Shown: positions 17,440-24,890 of the stretch, one piece after another
Numbering within the stretch: position 1 is the first letter of the stretch
Layout: every line of letters starts with the position of its first letter
Position numbers and translations under genes: made by a program
Assembly: GCA_003021785.1 (NCBI GenBank)
Contig: PXQU01000009.1
Location: forward strand, 1-36,059
DNA from: Halobacteriales archaeon QH_7_65_31
GTDB lineage: Archaea; Halobacteriota; Halobacteria; Halobacteriales; Haloarculaceae
Length of the DNA: 36,059 nt
Reading direction: 5' to 3'
The notes under the pieces: model-generated
The model's database searches: none
Told to the model about the DNA's origin: nothing
What the model saw: only the letters and a program-made list of their open reading frames with translations

Positions 17440-17825
17440 CCGCGGCTCGGATAGAACGCCATCGCCTGCGTCTGGCGGGCCGCCGTCTCCAGCACGACCC
17501 GTTCGTAGCCCGCCTCGCTGGCACGGGTTTCGAGCGCCTCGATGAGACGCGAGCCGTACCCCTCGCCCTGCGCGTCGGGTGCGACGGCCATCCGCAGCAG
17601 CTCCACGCCCGACTCTCGCGGCTTGTAGCCGCCCATCGCGACGATCCCACTGTCGGATTCGAGGACGAGCAGCTCCCCGCCGATCTCACGGTACGACTCG
17701 ACGGGCGTTTCGAGATCCTCGTTGCCGGGAACATCGTCGGGATCGGAGCCGGCAGACCGGATCGCCGCGCGGTGGAGGTCGAGAATCGGCTCGCGGTCCG
17801 ACTCGCGGACGGGCCGGAGCCTCAC
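17370..17825 (-). CDS. GNAT-family N-acetyltransferase
   Basis: 151 residues. Contains the acetyl-CoA pyrophosphate loop LRMAVAPDAQGEGYGSRLI (Q86-G-E-G89-Y-G91), followed by LETAARQTQAMAFYPSRGY, which is typical of small-molecule or protein N-acetyltransferases. GTG start at 17,825 (VRLRPVRESDREPI), overlapping the nicotinamidase stop by 4 bp (GTGA), so it is coupled to that gene. The 3' end overlaps the convergent CBS-protein frame by 70 bp. Substrate unknown. Confidence 0.87.
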   Translation of the reverse strand: MRLRPVRESDREPILDLHRAAIRSAGSDPDDVPGNEDLETPVESYREIGGELLVLESDSGIVAMGGYKPRESGVELLRMAVAPDAQGEGYGSRLIEALETRASEAGYERVVLETAARQTQAMAFYPSRGYAETERRTEGSYEVVRFEKSLD

Positions 17826-18397
17826 GCGAACCCGACCCCTTCGGTCGTCGTTCGCTCGCCGACCAGCCACTCGACGTGATCGGCCGCGTACTCGCGGTGG
17901 CCCTCCTCCAGTGCGCCGATGGCGTCCTCGACGAGGACGACCCGATAATCGCGTAACCCAGCGCTGGCCGCGGTGTGGAGCACACAGACGTTCGCGAGCG
18001 TCCCACAGAACAGCAGCGTGTCGATCCCTCGCGTCGAGAGCCACGCGTCGAGCTCGGTCTCGTGGAAGGCGTCGTAGCTGTGTTTCTCCACGACGTGATC
18101 GTCGTCCGCGACCGGGAGAGCATCACACAGCTCCGCGCCCCACGAGCCTTCGAGGACGTGCTCGCCCCAGCGCTCGAACTCGTCGTAGCTGTGGTTCCCC
18201 TCGAACTGCTCGGGCGGGTGCACGTCCCTCGTATAAACGACGCGCACGTCGGCGTCGTGGGCGGTACTCGCGAGCTGTGTACACGGCTCGACGACCGTCT
18301 CGCTGCCGGGCGCGTAGAGCGCACCATCGGGGTGACAGAAGTCGCGTTGCATGTCCACGACGACGAGCGCCGTCGTCCCGGGATCGAACTGCGTCAT
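17822..18397 (-). CDS. pncA: nicotinamidase/isochorismatase-family hydrolase
   Basis: 191 residues. Catalytic triad Asp15 (LVVVDMQRDF), Lys105 (VVEKHSYDAF) and Cys138 (GTLANVCVLHTA), with the metal-site pattern RDVHP (Asp58, His60) and nearby His residues characteristic of nicotinamidases rather than isochorismatases. It would hydrolyse nicotinamide to nicotinate, the substrate of the nicotinate phosphoribosyltransferase encoded at 19,981-21,120. First gene of a two-gene unit with the GNAT gene. The symbol is functional, not based on a proven orthologue. Confidence 0.82.
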   Translation of the reverse strand: MTQFDPGTTALVVVDMQRDFCHPDGALYAPGSETVVEPCTQLASTAHDADVRVVYTRDVHPPEQFEGNHSYDEFERWGEHVLEGSWGAELCDALPVADDDHVVEKHSYDAFHETELDAWLSTRGIDTLLFCGTLANVCVLHTAASAGLRDYRVVLVEDAIGALEEGHREYAADHVEWLVGERTTTEGVGFA

Positions 18398-18477
18398 ACC
18401 GAACCGACGGCCCTGACGCCGAAAAGTATCACCCCGTGGACACCGGCGCTTTTCACCGTGGCCCACGAGGAACACGT

Positions 18478-19950
18478 ATGCGAACGCACGCGACCATCCT
18501 CCTCGTGGTCTTCGTCGCCCTCGCCGGCTGTAGCGTCGGCTACAGCGGCTCGACTGCGACGCCGGCAGACGAGGCGACGCCCGCGACCGAGCCCGGCACT
18601 GCGACGTCAGCTGAGACAGGGATCCCCGACCCGGCAACGAATCCCCCTGACCCCGAGACGGACGTGATCGGGTGGGAGAACGGCTACTGGGCCAACGAGA
18701 CGCTCTCGATCGACCGCAGCGACGGACTCGACGACACCGAGCGCGAGCAGATCGTCGCCCGCGCGATGGCACGCGTCGAGACCGTCCGCGAGCTGGAGTT
18801 CGACGAGACGGTCCCCGTCGAGCTGCTGTCTCGCGAGGAGTATCAAAACAGCCAGTACAGCGGCAGTGGCGACCGCTCCGAGGCGTCCTCTACCTTCGAT
18901 AACGCGAAGTTCGAGGGGCTGTTCCTCGTCGGCGAGGACGAGGACTCACTGACCGCCCAGCAGTCGAATCGCGGCTCGTCGGTCGCCGGCTTCTACACGC
19001 CGAGCAACGACCGTATCGTCGTCATCTACGACGGCGAGACGGCCGATCTCCCCGGCGAGCGAACGCTCGGTCACGAGCTGACCCACGCGCTGCAGGACCA
19101 GCATTTCAACCTCTCTTCGATCACCGCCGGCTCACGCGAGGAGTCGAACGCTCAGTCCGGTCTCATCGAAGGAGGCGCGAATCTCGTTCAGGAGCGGTAC
19201 ATGGCCAACTGCGGCGACGAGTGGGAGTGTCTCTCGGATCCGCAGTCCGGCTCCGGCTCCGGCGGCGATCTCCATCTCGGCATCTACATCATGAACTTCT
19301 TCCCGTACGACGACGGACCGGCCTTCGTCGAGTTCTATCAGGAGCGCGGCGGCTGGGACCGCGTCGACGCGATGTACGACGATCTGCCGGCCTCGACCGA
19401 ACAGATCGCCACCCCCGAGAAGTACGCCGTCGACCCGGACCCGCCGACGGACGTGTCGCTAACCGACGAGAACACGAACGGCTGGGAGCGGGTCAACCCG
19501 CCCGGACGGGAGCCGACCGCGCATCTCGGCCAGTCCGCGATGACGGCGATGTTCGGCTACACGCTGTACGCTGACGGCGGAAACACGCCGGTTCTCCAGC
19601 CGGACGAGCTACTCAATCTCGACTCGAACGGCGAGATCGTCCAGCCGCCGTTCGAGTACACCGCGCCACCGGTTCGTGGCTGGGACGGTGACCGGATGCA
19701 TATCTACCAGAAAGACGCCGAGACGGCCTACGTCTGGAGATCCGTCTGGGACAGCCCGGCAGACGCCACCGAGTTCGCCGAGAGCTACACCGACCTGCTC
19801 GCCTACTGGGGCGGCAGCCAGCAGACCGGCGATATCTACACCATTCCGGACGGCCCGTACGCCGACGCGTTCCGCGTCACCGTCGACGGTGACACCGTCA
19901 CGATCGTGAACGCGCCGACGACCGACGATCTCCCCGACGTCCACGAGTAG
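18478..19950 (+). CDS. Hvo_1808-like surface lipoprotein with zinc-peptidase motif
   Basis: 490 residues. The signal peptide MRTHATILLVVFVALAGC ends in a lipobox (LAGC, Cys18), predicting a lipid-anchored exported protein. A low-complexity Thr/Pro-rich linker (about 22-65) follows. The motif HELTHALQDQHF fits the HExxH-like gluzincin pattern (H-E-x-x-H), with a downstream Glu in IEGGANLVQERY. The overall pattern matches haloarchaeal proteins annotated as Hvo_1808 family; protease activity is inference. Divergent from pncA with 80 bases between, and 30 bases upstream of the nicotinate phosphoribosyltransferase gene. Confidence 0.85.
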   Translation: MRTHATILLVVFVALAGCSVGYSGSTATPADEATPATEPGTATSAETGIPDPATNPPDPETDVIGWENGYWANETLSIDRSDGLDDTEREQIVARAMARVETVRELEFDETVPVELLSREEYQNSQYSGSGDRSEASSTFDNAKFEGLFLVGEDEDSLTAQQSNRGSSVAGFYTPSNDRIVVIYDGETADLPGERTLGHELTHALQDQHFNLSSITAGSREESNAQSGLIEGGANLVQERYMANCGDEWECLSDPQSGSGSGGDLHLGIYIMNFFPYDDGPAFVEFYQERGGWDRVDAMYDDLPASTEQIATPEKYAVDPDPPTDVSLTDENTNGWERVNPPGREPTAHLGQSAMTAMFGYTLYADGGNTPVLQPDELLNLDSNGEIVQPPFEYTAPPVRGWDGDRMHIYQKDAETAYVWRSVWDSPADATEFAESYTDLLAYWGGSQQTGDIYTIPDGPYADAFRVTVDGDTVTIVNAPTTDDLPDVHE

Positions 19951-19980
19951 CTTTTTCGACGGGCCGACCGACCGTTCGGT

Positions 19981-21120
19981 ATGTTCGATATCGTCTCGCC
20001 GGATGCCATCGCCGACGGCCGGGCGACGGACGCCTACTTCCAGCGCACCCGGGAGAGTCTCGACGGCGCGGGACACGATCCCCACGTCGTCTGTGAGGTG
20101 ACGGCCGATCAGTTCCCGACCGGCGAGTTCGAGGTGTTCGCCGGCATCGAGGACGCGGCACAGCTCCTCGCCGGCCACGAAATCGACGTGCACGCGCTCC
20201 GCGAGGGGCAGCTGTTCGACGGGGGCCCGGTGATGCGGATCGAGGGGCGCTATCTGGCGTTCGCCGAGTTGGAGACCTCGCTGCTCGGCTTCCTCTCGCC
20301 CGCGAGCGGGTGGGCGACGAGCGCGCGCGAGATCGCGACCGCTGCAGGCGACCGGATCGCCTTCTCCTTCGGCGCGCGCCACGTCCACCCCTCGACGGCC
20401 GCTGCCCTCGAACGGAGTGCGCTCGTCGGTGGGATGGACGGCATCTCACACGTCGCCGCCGGGGATGTCCTCAACCGAGCGCCGAGCGGGACGATGCCAC
20501 ACGCGCTCGTCATCACCTTCGGGCAAGGGAATCAGGAGCAGGCGTGGCAGGCGTTCGACGCACACGCACCTGAAGACGTGCCGCGAATCGCGCTCACCGA
20601 CACCTACGCCGACGAGACGGAGGAAGCCCTTCGAGCGGCCCGCGCTGTCGATGATCTCGACGGAGTCCGACTCGACACGACCGGCTCCCGTCGCGGCGAT
20701 TTCGAGCATATCGTCCGTGAGGTCCGGTGGACGCTCGACGACGCTGGCTTCGACGAGGTGGACATCCTCGTCTCCGGCGGGGTCACCGCCGAGGCAGTCC
20801 GACGGCTCCGCCCGCACGTCGATGGCTTCGGCGTCGGCTCCGCGATCTCCGAGGGCCCGTCGGTCGATTTCGGGCTGGATATCGTCGAACGCGAGGGCGA
20901 GGGCGCGGCCAAACGCGGGAAGCTGACCGGCGCGAAGGCCGTCTACCGGGCCGACGGTGACCACGTCGTCGAGCCGGCCGACGCCCCTGCACTGGAGGAC
21001 GCCGAACCCCTCCTCGAACCGCTCATCAAGGACGGCGAAATCGTTCGCGAGTTCGATCTCGACGCCGCGGCCGATCGGTGCGCACGGGACGCGGAGCGCG
21101 TCGGATTCGGGAGTAAGTAG
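19981..21120 (+). CDS. pncB: nicotinate phosphoribosyltransferase
   Basis: 379 residues, the archaeal short form. It makes nicotinate mononucleotide from nicotinate and PRPP in NAD salvage. Recognised by the N-terminal YFQRTRESLDGAGHDPHVV, the FGARHVHPSTAAALERSALVGGMDG block, RLDTTGSRRGDFEHIVREVR with VDILVSGGVTAEAVRRL, and GFGVGSAISEGPSVDFGLDIVE at the phosphate site. The partner nicotinamidase lies 1.6 kb away on the other strand. ATG 19,981 follows the lipoprotein stop by 30 bases. A terminator-like palindrome with a T-run follows at 21,154. Confidence 0.92.
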   Translation: MFDIVSPDAIADGRATDAYFQRTRESLDGAGHDPHVVCEVTADQFPTGEFEVFAGIEDAAQLLAGHEIDVHALREGQLFDGGPVMRIEGRYLAFAELETSLLGFLSPASGWATSAREIATAAGDRIAFSFGARHVHPSTAAALERSALVGGMDGISHVAAGDVLNRAPSGTMPHALVITFGQGNQEQAWQAFDAHAPEDVPRIALTDTYADETEEALRAARAVDDLDGVRLDTTGSRRGDFEHIVREVRWTLDDAGFDEVDILVSGGVTAEAVRRLRPHVDGFGVGSAISEGPSVDFGLDIVEREGEGAAKRGKLTGAKAVYRADGDHVVEPADAPALEDAEPLLEPLIKDGEIVREFDLDAAADRCARDAERVGFGSK

Positions 21121-21153
21121 CAGTCACTCTGCATTCGGGAGCGACCGAAAGGG

Positions 21154-21167
21154 AGACGCGTCTTTTT
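21154..21167 (+). terminator. terminator after pncB
   Basis: The palindrome AGACGCGTCT is followed by a run of five T, 34 bases downstream of the pncB stop. It also ends transcription before the oppositely oriented RNase P RNA gene. Confidence 0.5.
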
Positions 21168-21176
21168 ACGTCTTCG

Positions 21177-21199
21177 CCGACGAGCCTGCGGCTCGTCGG
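21177..21199 (-). repeat. perfect 10-bp-stem hairpin at the 3' flank of rnpB
   Basis: CCGACGAGCC and GGCTCGTCGG face each other across a TGC loop. On the minus strand the hairpin lies just after the P1 helix of the RNase P RNA, with no T-run behind it. It could mark the 3' processing or termination point, or be a dispersed haloarchaeal palindrome. Confidence 0.5.
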
Positions 21200-21205
21200 G
21201 CAACG

Positions 21206-21540
21206 AGTGGCTGAGAGGAGTAAGCCCCCTTCTGTTCGCTCCGGCATTCGGCTGAGCACCCGCCGCGGTCTCCGGGCTACCAAGCACGACGGGCTTGCAC
21301 CGGCGAGGATTCGCCGTTCCATCGATCCCACTCCATCGGCGTTCTGCGGGTTCACTTCCTCCCCTCGCGGGTCGGGTCGCGCGCGTCATCACTCCGGAGT
21401 GGACGTGTCGTTGCTGTTCCAGTGCCAGCGGTCTCCCGCTCTGGACGTGTGTCCAGTCGCCTGCCCGGTCGGTGGGGGGACTTTCCTCGCCACCGGGGTC
21501 CTACTCCCGGTACGGCGGTGGCCGGACTCTCTCTGCCATC
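21206..21540 (-). ncRNA. rnpB: RNase P RNA
   Basis: RNA component of the ribozyme that trims tRNA 5' leaders. On the minus strand the universally conserved CR-I GAGGAAAGTCC lies at 21,478-21,488 and CR-V ACAGAAGGGGGCTTA at 21,221-21,235. CCGGTGCAAGCCC and AGCCGAATGCC match CR-III- and CR-IV-like elements in the right order. Helix P1 can form between about 21,527-21,537 and 21,209-21,220. A TATA-like TTTAGG at about 21,561-21,570 lies 24-26 bases before the deduced 5' end. Length about 335 nt, within the archaeal type-A range. Ends are estimates of plus or minus 5-10 nt. Confidence 0.93.
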
Positions 21541-21560
21541 CGACCCTTCGGCCCCACCGA

Positions 21561-21570
21561 CCTAAACACG
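21561..21570 (-). promoter_or_regulatory. TATA-like box for rnpB
   Basis: CGTGTTTAGG on the minus strand, about 25 bases upstream of the deduced RNA 5' end near 21,540. Confidence 0.5.
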
Positions 21571-21680
21571 TTGGACCGCGCACGTCGCTCGTTCGCGCCA
21601 CGACCGCACTCCGGGTGACGCTCTGTCGGATCTCCGAGCGACGTACAAACGTAAAGTGTCTTTCTCGCGAACACGGTCGC

Positions 21681-22166
21681 ATGACCGACGAGGTGATCGA
21701 CGACGTCGACAGAGCGATCCTGTACGCGCTCCAAGAGGACGCCCGAAACACGTCGTCGGGGGACATCGCAGAACGGACCGGTATCTCCGACAGCGCCGTC
21801 CGAAAGCGGCTTCAGCGTCTCGAATCCGACGGCGTGATCAAAGGATACAGCGCCAGTCTCGACTATCAGAAGTCGGGCTACCCGCTCCGGATGTTGCTCT
21901 ACTGCACCGCCGCGATCCCCGAGCGCGGCAGGCTCATCCCCGATATTCTGGAGATCGACGGGGTGGTCGCAGTTCAGGAGCTGGTCACCGGTGAGCAGAA
22001 TCTCCTCGTCACCGCCGTCGGCGAATCGGACGACGATATCACCCCCGTCGCACAGGAACTCCTCGATATGGGGCTCACGGTCGCCGATGAGGTCCTCGTC
22101 CGGAGCCACGAGACGACGCCCTTCGGCAGGTTCGACGCCGAGACGCGGGCCGGAGACGACGCTTAA
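21681..22166 (+). CDS. Lrp/AsnC-family transcriptional regulator
   Basis: 161 residues. N-terminal winged HTH (residues 8-60: DRAILYALQEDARNTSSGDIAERTGISDSAVRKRLQRLESDGVI) followed by a RAM ligand-binding/oligomerisation domain (about 65-145; GVVAVQELVTGEQNLLVTAVG). An acidic tail ends the protein. The effector is unknown; family members sense amino acids or other small metabolites. Divergent from rnpB. Its stop overlaps the stop of the convergent amidohydrolase by 4 bp. Confidence 0.9.
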   Translation: MTDEVIDDVDRAILYALQEDARNTSSGDIAERTGISDSAVRKRLQRLESDGVIKGYSASLDYQKSGYPLRMLLYCTAAIPERGRLIPDILEIDGVVAVQELVTGEQNLLVTAVGESDDDITPVAQELLDMGLTVADEVLVRSHETTPFGRFDAETRAGDDA

Positions 22167-23179
22167 ACGAGCACGCGCTTGACGTCTCGCTCGCTCGCGC
22201 GACGAACGACCGCCCGTACCGGATCGACGGCCCCCGTCAGGTTGTCCGAGTCGCCGTCGAGGACGAGGAGCGCGGCCCGGCGACCGGAGGCGATGACACC
22301 GCAGTCGAGTCCGGCTATCTCCGCACCCGCCGTCGTCGCCATACGTAACACCTCCCGGGCGGTCACGTCGAACCGCTTCGCCGCGTACGCCATCTCCCGG
22401 AACATCGACGGGGAGTTCAACATGACGTTGTCGGTTCCGAGCGCGACCGTCGTGTGGTCGAGCAGTTCCCGCACCGACGGGGCTCCGACGTCGAGCACGG
22501 CGTTCGCGCGCGGACAGACCGCGATCGGAACCGACTGATCGGCGACTCGCTGCAGGTGCTCCCGCTCCGCGTGTACCATGTGGACGAGGAGGTCCGGCTC
22601 CAGATCGAGTGCCGGATGGATATCGGTCGCGTCTGGCTCTCCGGCGTGGATCGCGAAGGGCACGCCGCGGTCCCGACAGACGGCACGCTGTTCGGCGAAG
22701 TCGGCGTCGTTCGCTCCGGAGGCTCCGTACCCGTCGGCGACATCGAGGACCGACTGGCTTCCGCTTCCGAAGATGAATGGAGTGAGGGGAGTAGGCGCTG
22801 CCGCATCGCGAAGCGCGCGCGCCCCGGCAGTGCCGGACTCCCGGAAGTCCAGACAGGAGACTGTCCCGGTCTGGTTCATGAACCGAAGCGTCCGGCGCAT
22901 CGCCGACACGAGATCGGAGCGGTCGGCGGCCGCCAACCGTCGGTGTTTCAGACTGTCCGGCGGTGCGACCGCCTCGTCGAGCGACAGCCCGACGGCCGCT
23001 TCCTTCGCGACGGAGTCGCCCAGATGCGTGTGGGCGTTGACGAACGCCGGCAGTACGATGTCGGTCGACGTCGTCTCGGTCTCCTCGACGCGCTCGACGT
23101 GCCCGTCTTCGACGATGACACGACCACGAATCGGCTCGAAGGACCGACCGGCGAGGACGGTTCCCGAGAGTGCTTCCAT
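22163..23179 (-). CDS. amidohydrolase-superfamily (TrzA/chlorohydrolase-like) protein
   Basis: 338 residues. Metal-dependent amidohydrolase pattern: an N-terminal beta sandwich, then LPAFVNAHTHLGDS (metal-binding HxH, about 47-49), FAIHAGEPDA (His metal ligand), VHMVHAEREHLQRVA (His) and ALGTDNVMLNSPSMFREM (Asp metal ligand). The layout resembles deaminases/chlorohydrolases such as those acting on purines, S-adenosylhomocysteine or triazines; the substrate cannot be told. ATG 23,179 is supported by a TATA-like box 27 bases upstream. Convergent with the Lrp gene, divergent from dabB. Confidence 0.87.
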   Translation of the reverse strand: MEALSGTVLAGRSFEPIRGRVIVEDGHVERVEETETTSTDIVLPAFVNAHTHLGDSVAKEAAVGLSLDEAVAPPDSLKHRRLAAADRSDLVSAMRRTLRFMNQTGTVSCLDFRESGTAGARALRDAAAPTPLTPFIFGSGSQSVLDVADGYGASGANDADFAEQRAVCRDRGVPFAIHAGEPDATDIHPALDLEPDLLVHMVHAEREHLQRVADQSVPIAVCPRANAVLDVGAPSVRELLDHTTVALGTDNVMLNSPSMFREMAYAAKRFDVTAREVLRMATTAGAEIAGLDCGVIASGRRAALLVLDGDSDNLTGAVDPVRAVVRRASERDVKRVLV

Positions 23180-23185
23180 ACCAAC

Positions 23186-23209
23186 ACTCCGGAGTAGGGA
23201 GCAATATGC
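23186..23209 (-). promoter_or_regulatory. amidohydrolase promoter with palindrome
   Basis: A TATA-like GCATATTG (23,202-23,209) is followed by the perfect 10-bp palindrome ACTCCGGAGT (23,186-23,195), which lies 7 bases before the ATG at 23,179. The position suggests a repressor operator at the transcription start. Confidence 0.4.
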
Positions 23210-23301
23210 TTTCTTGACCGCCGCCCCCGCTGTCCCCGCCTCCGTCGAGATCATCCCGTTCTATGATGTCCGTATGAAGAACAGGCTGTGAATACAGACA
23301 G

Positions 23302-23307
23302 ATTTAA
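23302..23307 (+). promoter_or_regulatory. possible TATA box for dabBA
   Basis: ATTTAA in the 223-bp gap before dabB is the best TATA-like match. It implies a leader of roughly 70-75 nt, unusually long for a haloarchaeon. Nothing else is assigned in this gap. Confidence 0.25.
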
Positions 23308-23402
23308 CAAACGCTCTGTTCAAGAGTATCGGTAAACACGACCGAAAGCGTACTTTCCGGGACGCATCGGGCGTTCTGCCGGGTCGTACGACGGATCGAA
23401 CG

Positions 23403-24890
23403 ATGTCAGGACACAGCTCGAAACCGACGGTCGGAGCGCTCCCGGACACGACGGCCGATTCACCGTTCGTGCCCGTCGCAGTAACGTGGCTCGTGTGGTC
23501 GCTGTTCGCTGTGAGTATCGCCGTCCTCGTCGCCCGAATCCGGCTCGACGGCGTGTGGGAGATCCGCGGGCTGGTCGCCGTCGACGGTCTGACCGTCCTG
23601 CTGTGGGCGGTTGTCACCTTCTTCAGCGGTATCGTTCACAGCTACTCGCGCCGCTACATGGCCGGCAGCGTCCGCGAAACGAGGTTCTTCCTCGCCGCGT
23701 TCGGATTCACGGTGACCGTGATGGCGCTCGTCGCGGCCGACCACGTCGTCCTGTTCGGGAGCCTGTGGCTGGCGATGGGGATGGTCATGGCGGCACTCAT
23801 CGGCACGATCGACGGCTGGAAACAGGCACGGGCGGCTGCAGCGATCGCCCGGAGATACTTCATCGCCAGCAGTGTGTTGCTCGCGGTCGCGCTCGCCGCG
23901 CTGTGGCGGGCGACCGGGCTGGCGACGATCTCGGGCATCGGCGCGGCGAGCGACTCGCTCGGTGGTCCGCTGTGGCTGGTCGCCGCCGTCGCGCTCGTGC
24001 TCGCGGCGATGATCCAGTCCGCCCTCGTTCCGTTCCACGGCTGGCTGCTCTCCTCGATGACCGCACCGACGCCGGCGTCTGCGCTGATGCACGCCGGGTT
24101 CGTCAACGCGGGCGGTGTCCTGCTCACCCGCTTCGCTCCGGTGATTACGGTCGACTCCACGCTCATGCTCGCCGTGGTCGCGATCGGCGCGGCGAGTGCC
24201 GGCGGCGGGAAGCTCCTGAAGTCGGTCCAGACGGACGTCAAGGGGAAGCTCGGCTGCTCGACGGTCGGACAGATGGGGTTCATGATCATGCAGGTCGGGC
24301 TCGGCTTCTTCGGGGCCGCGATCACCCATCTCATCTTGCACGGGTTCTACAAGGCGTATCAGTTCCTCAGCTCGGGCGAACAGGTCGAACAGACGAGTCC
24401 GAGCGCGACCGCCGAGCACACGGTGGGCCGCGTACCGAGTGCCGTCGGCTTCGTCGTGGTGTCGCTGACCGGGCTCGCCGGTGGCGCACTGTTCACGGTG
24501 TTGACGGGGAAGGGAGCGACCCTCGACAGCGGCCTGCTGTTGACCTTCTTCGTCGTCCTCACCGTGCTCCACGCGGCTCGCGGCGCGGTCCGACACACCT
24601 CGACTCCGCCGCTCGCCCGCTACGGGGCCGTCCCGCTGGTGTCCCTCCCCGCTATCGTCGTCTACGCCGTCGTCTACGAGGGCATATCAGACCTCTTGCC
24701 TGTCGGCACGGCGGCGACCGAACTCACCGTACTTCACGGCGTCGTCGCCGTCGCCTTCCTCGGTATCTACGTCGCCATCGAGATCGGCGTCCACGAACAC
24801 AGCCGGCGGCTGTACGTCGCACTGCTGAACGCCACGCAGCCGCCGTCGGACACCGTACTGACCTCCACGGAGGAGTACAATGAGTACTGA
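23403..24890 (+). CDS. dabB: proton-conducting membrane subunit of a DAB inorganic-carbon transporter
   Basis: 495 residues with about 13 hydrophobic helices, of the NuoL/MrpA antiporter family. Family motifs are visible: GIVHSYSRRYMAGSVRETRF (about 79-98), AALIGTIDGWKQARAAAAIA, PFHGWLLSSMTAPTPASALM with HAGFVNAGGVL (conserved Pro/His/Lys helix region) and GKLLKSVQTDVKGKLGCSTV. No complex I genes surround it; instead it overlaps dabA by 11 bp. That pairing is diagnostic of DAB systems, where DabB passes cations down their gradient to drive carbon uptake by DabA. Confidence 0.87.
   Translation: MSGHSSKPTVGALPDTTADSPFVPVAVTWLVWSLFAVSIAVLVARIRLDGVWEIRGLVAVDGLTVLLWAVVTFFSGIVHSYSRRYMAGSVRETRFFLAAFGFTVTVMALVAADHVVLFGSLWLAMGMVMAALIGTIDGWKQARAAAAIARRYFIASSVLLAVALAALWRATGLATISGIGAASDSLGGPLWLVAAVALVLAAMIQSALVPFHGWLLSSMTAPTPASALMHAGFVNAGGVLLTRFAPVITVDSTLMLAVVAIGAASAGGGKLLKSVQTDVKGKLGCSTVGQMGFMIMQVGLGFFGAAITHLILHGFYKAYQFLSSGEQVEQTSPSATAEHTVGRVPSAVGFVVVSLTGLAGGALFTVLTGKGATLDSGLLLTFFVVLTVLHAARGAVRHTSTPPLARYGAVPLVSLPAIVVYAVVYEGISDLLPVGTAATELTVLHGVVAVAFLGIYVAIEIGVHEHSRRLYVALLNATQPPSDTVLTSTEEYNEY

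Noticed and set aside
17722..18477. Long Arg-rich N-terminal extension of the Hvo_1808-like lipoprotein
   Set aside because: It is antisense to the nicotinamidase gene. The signal peptide and lipobox begin at ATG 18,478.
21207..21680. Long plus-strand open frame upstream of the Lrp start
   Set aside because: It runs antisense through the RNase P RNA, and the extension has no protein-like pattern. ATG 21,681 gives a standard Lrp protein.
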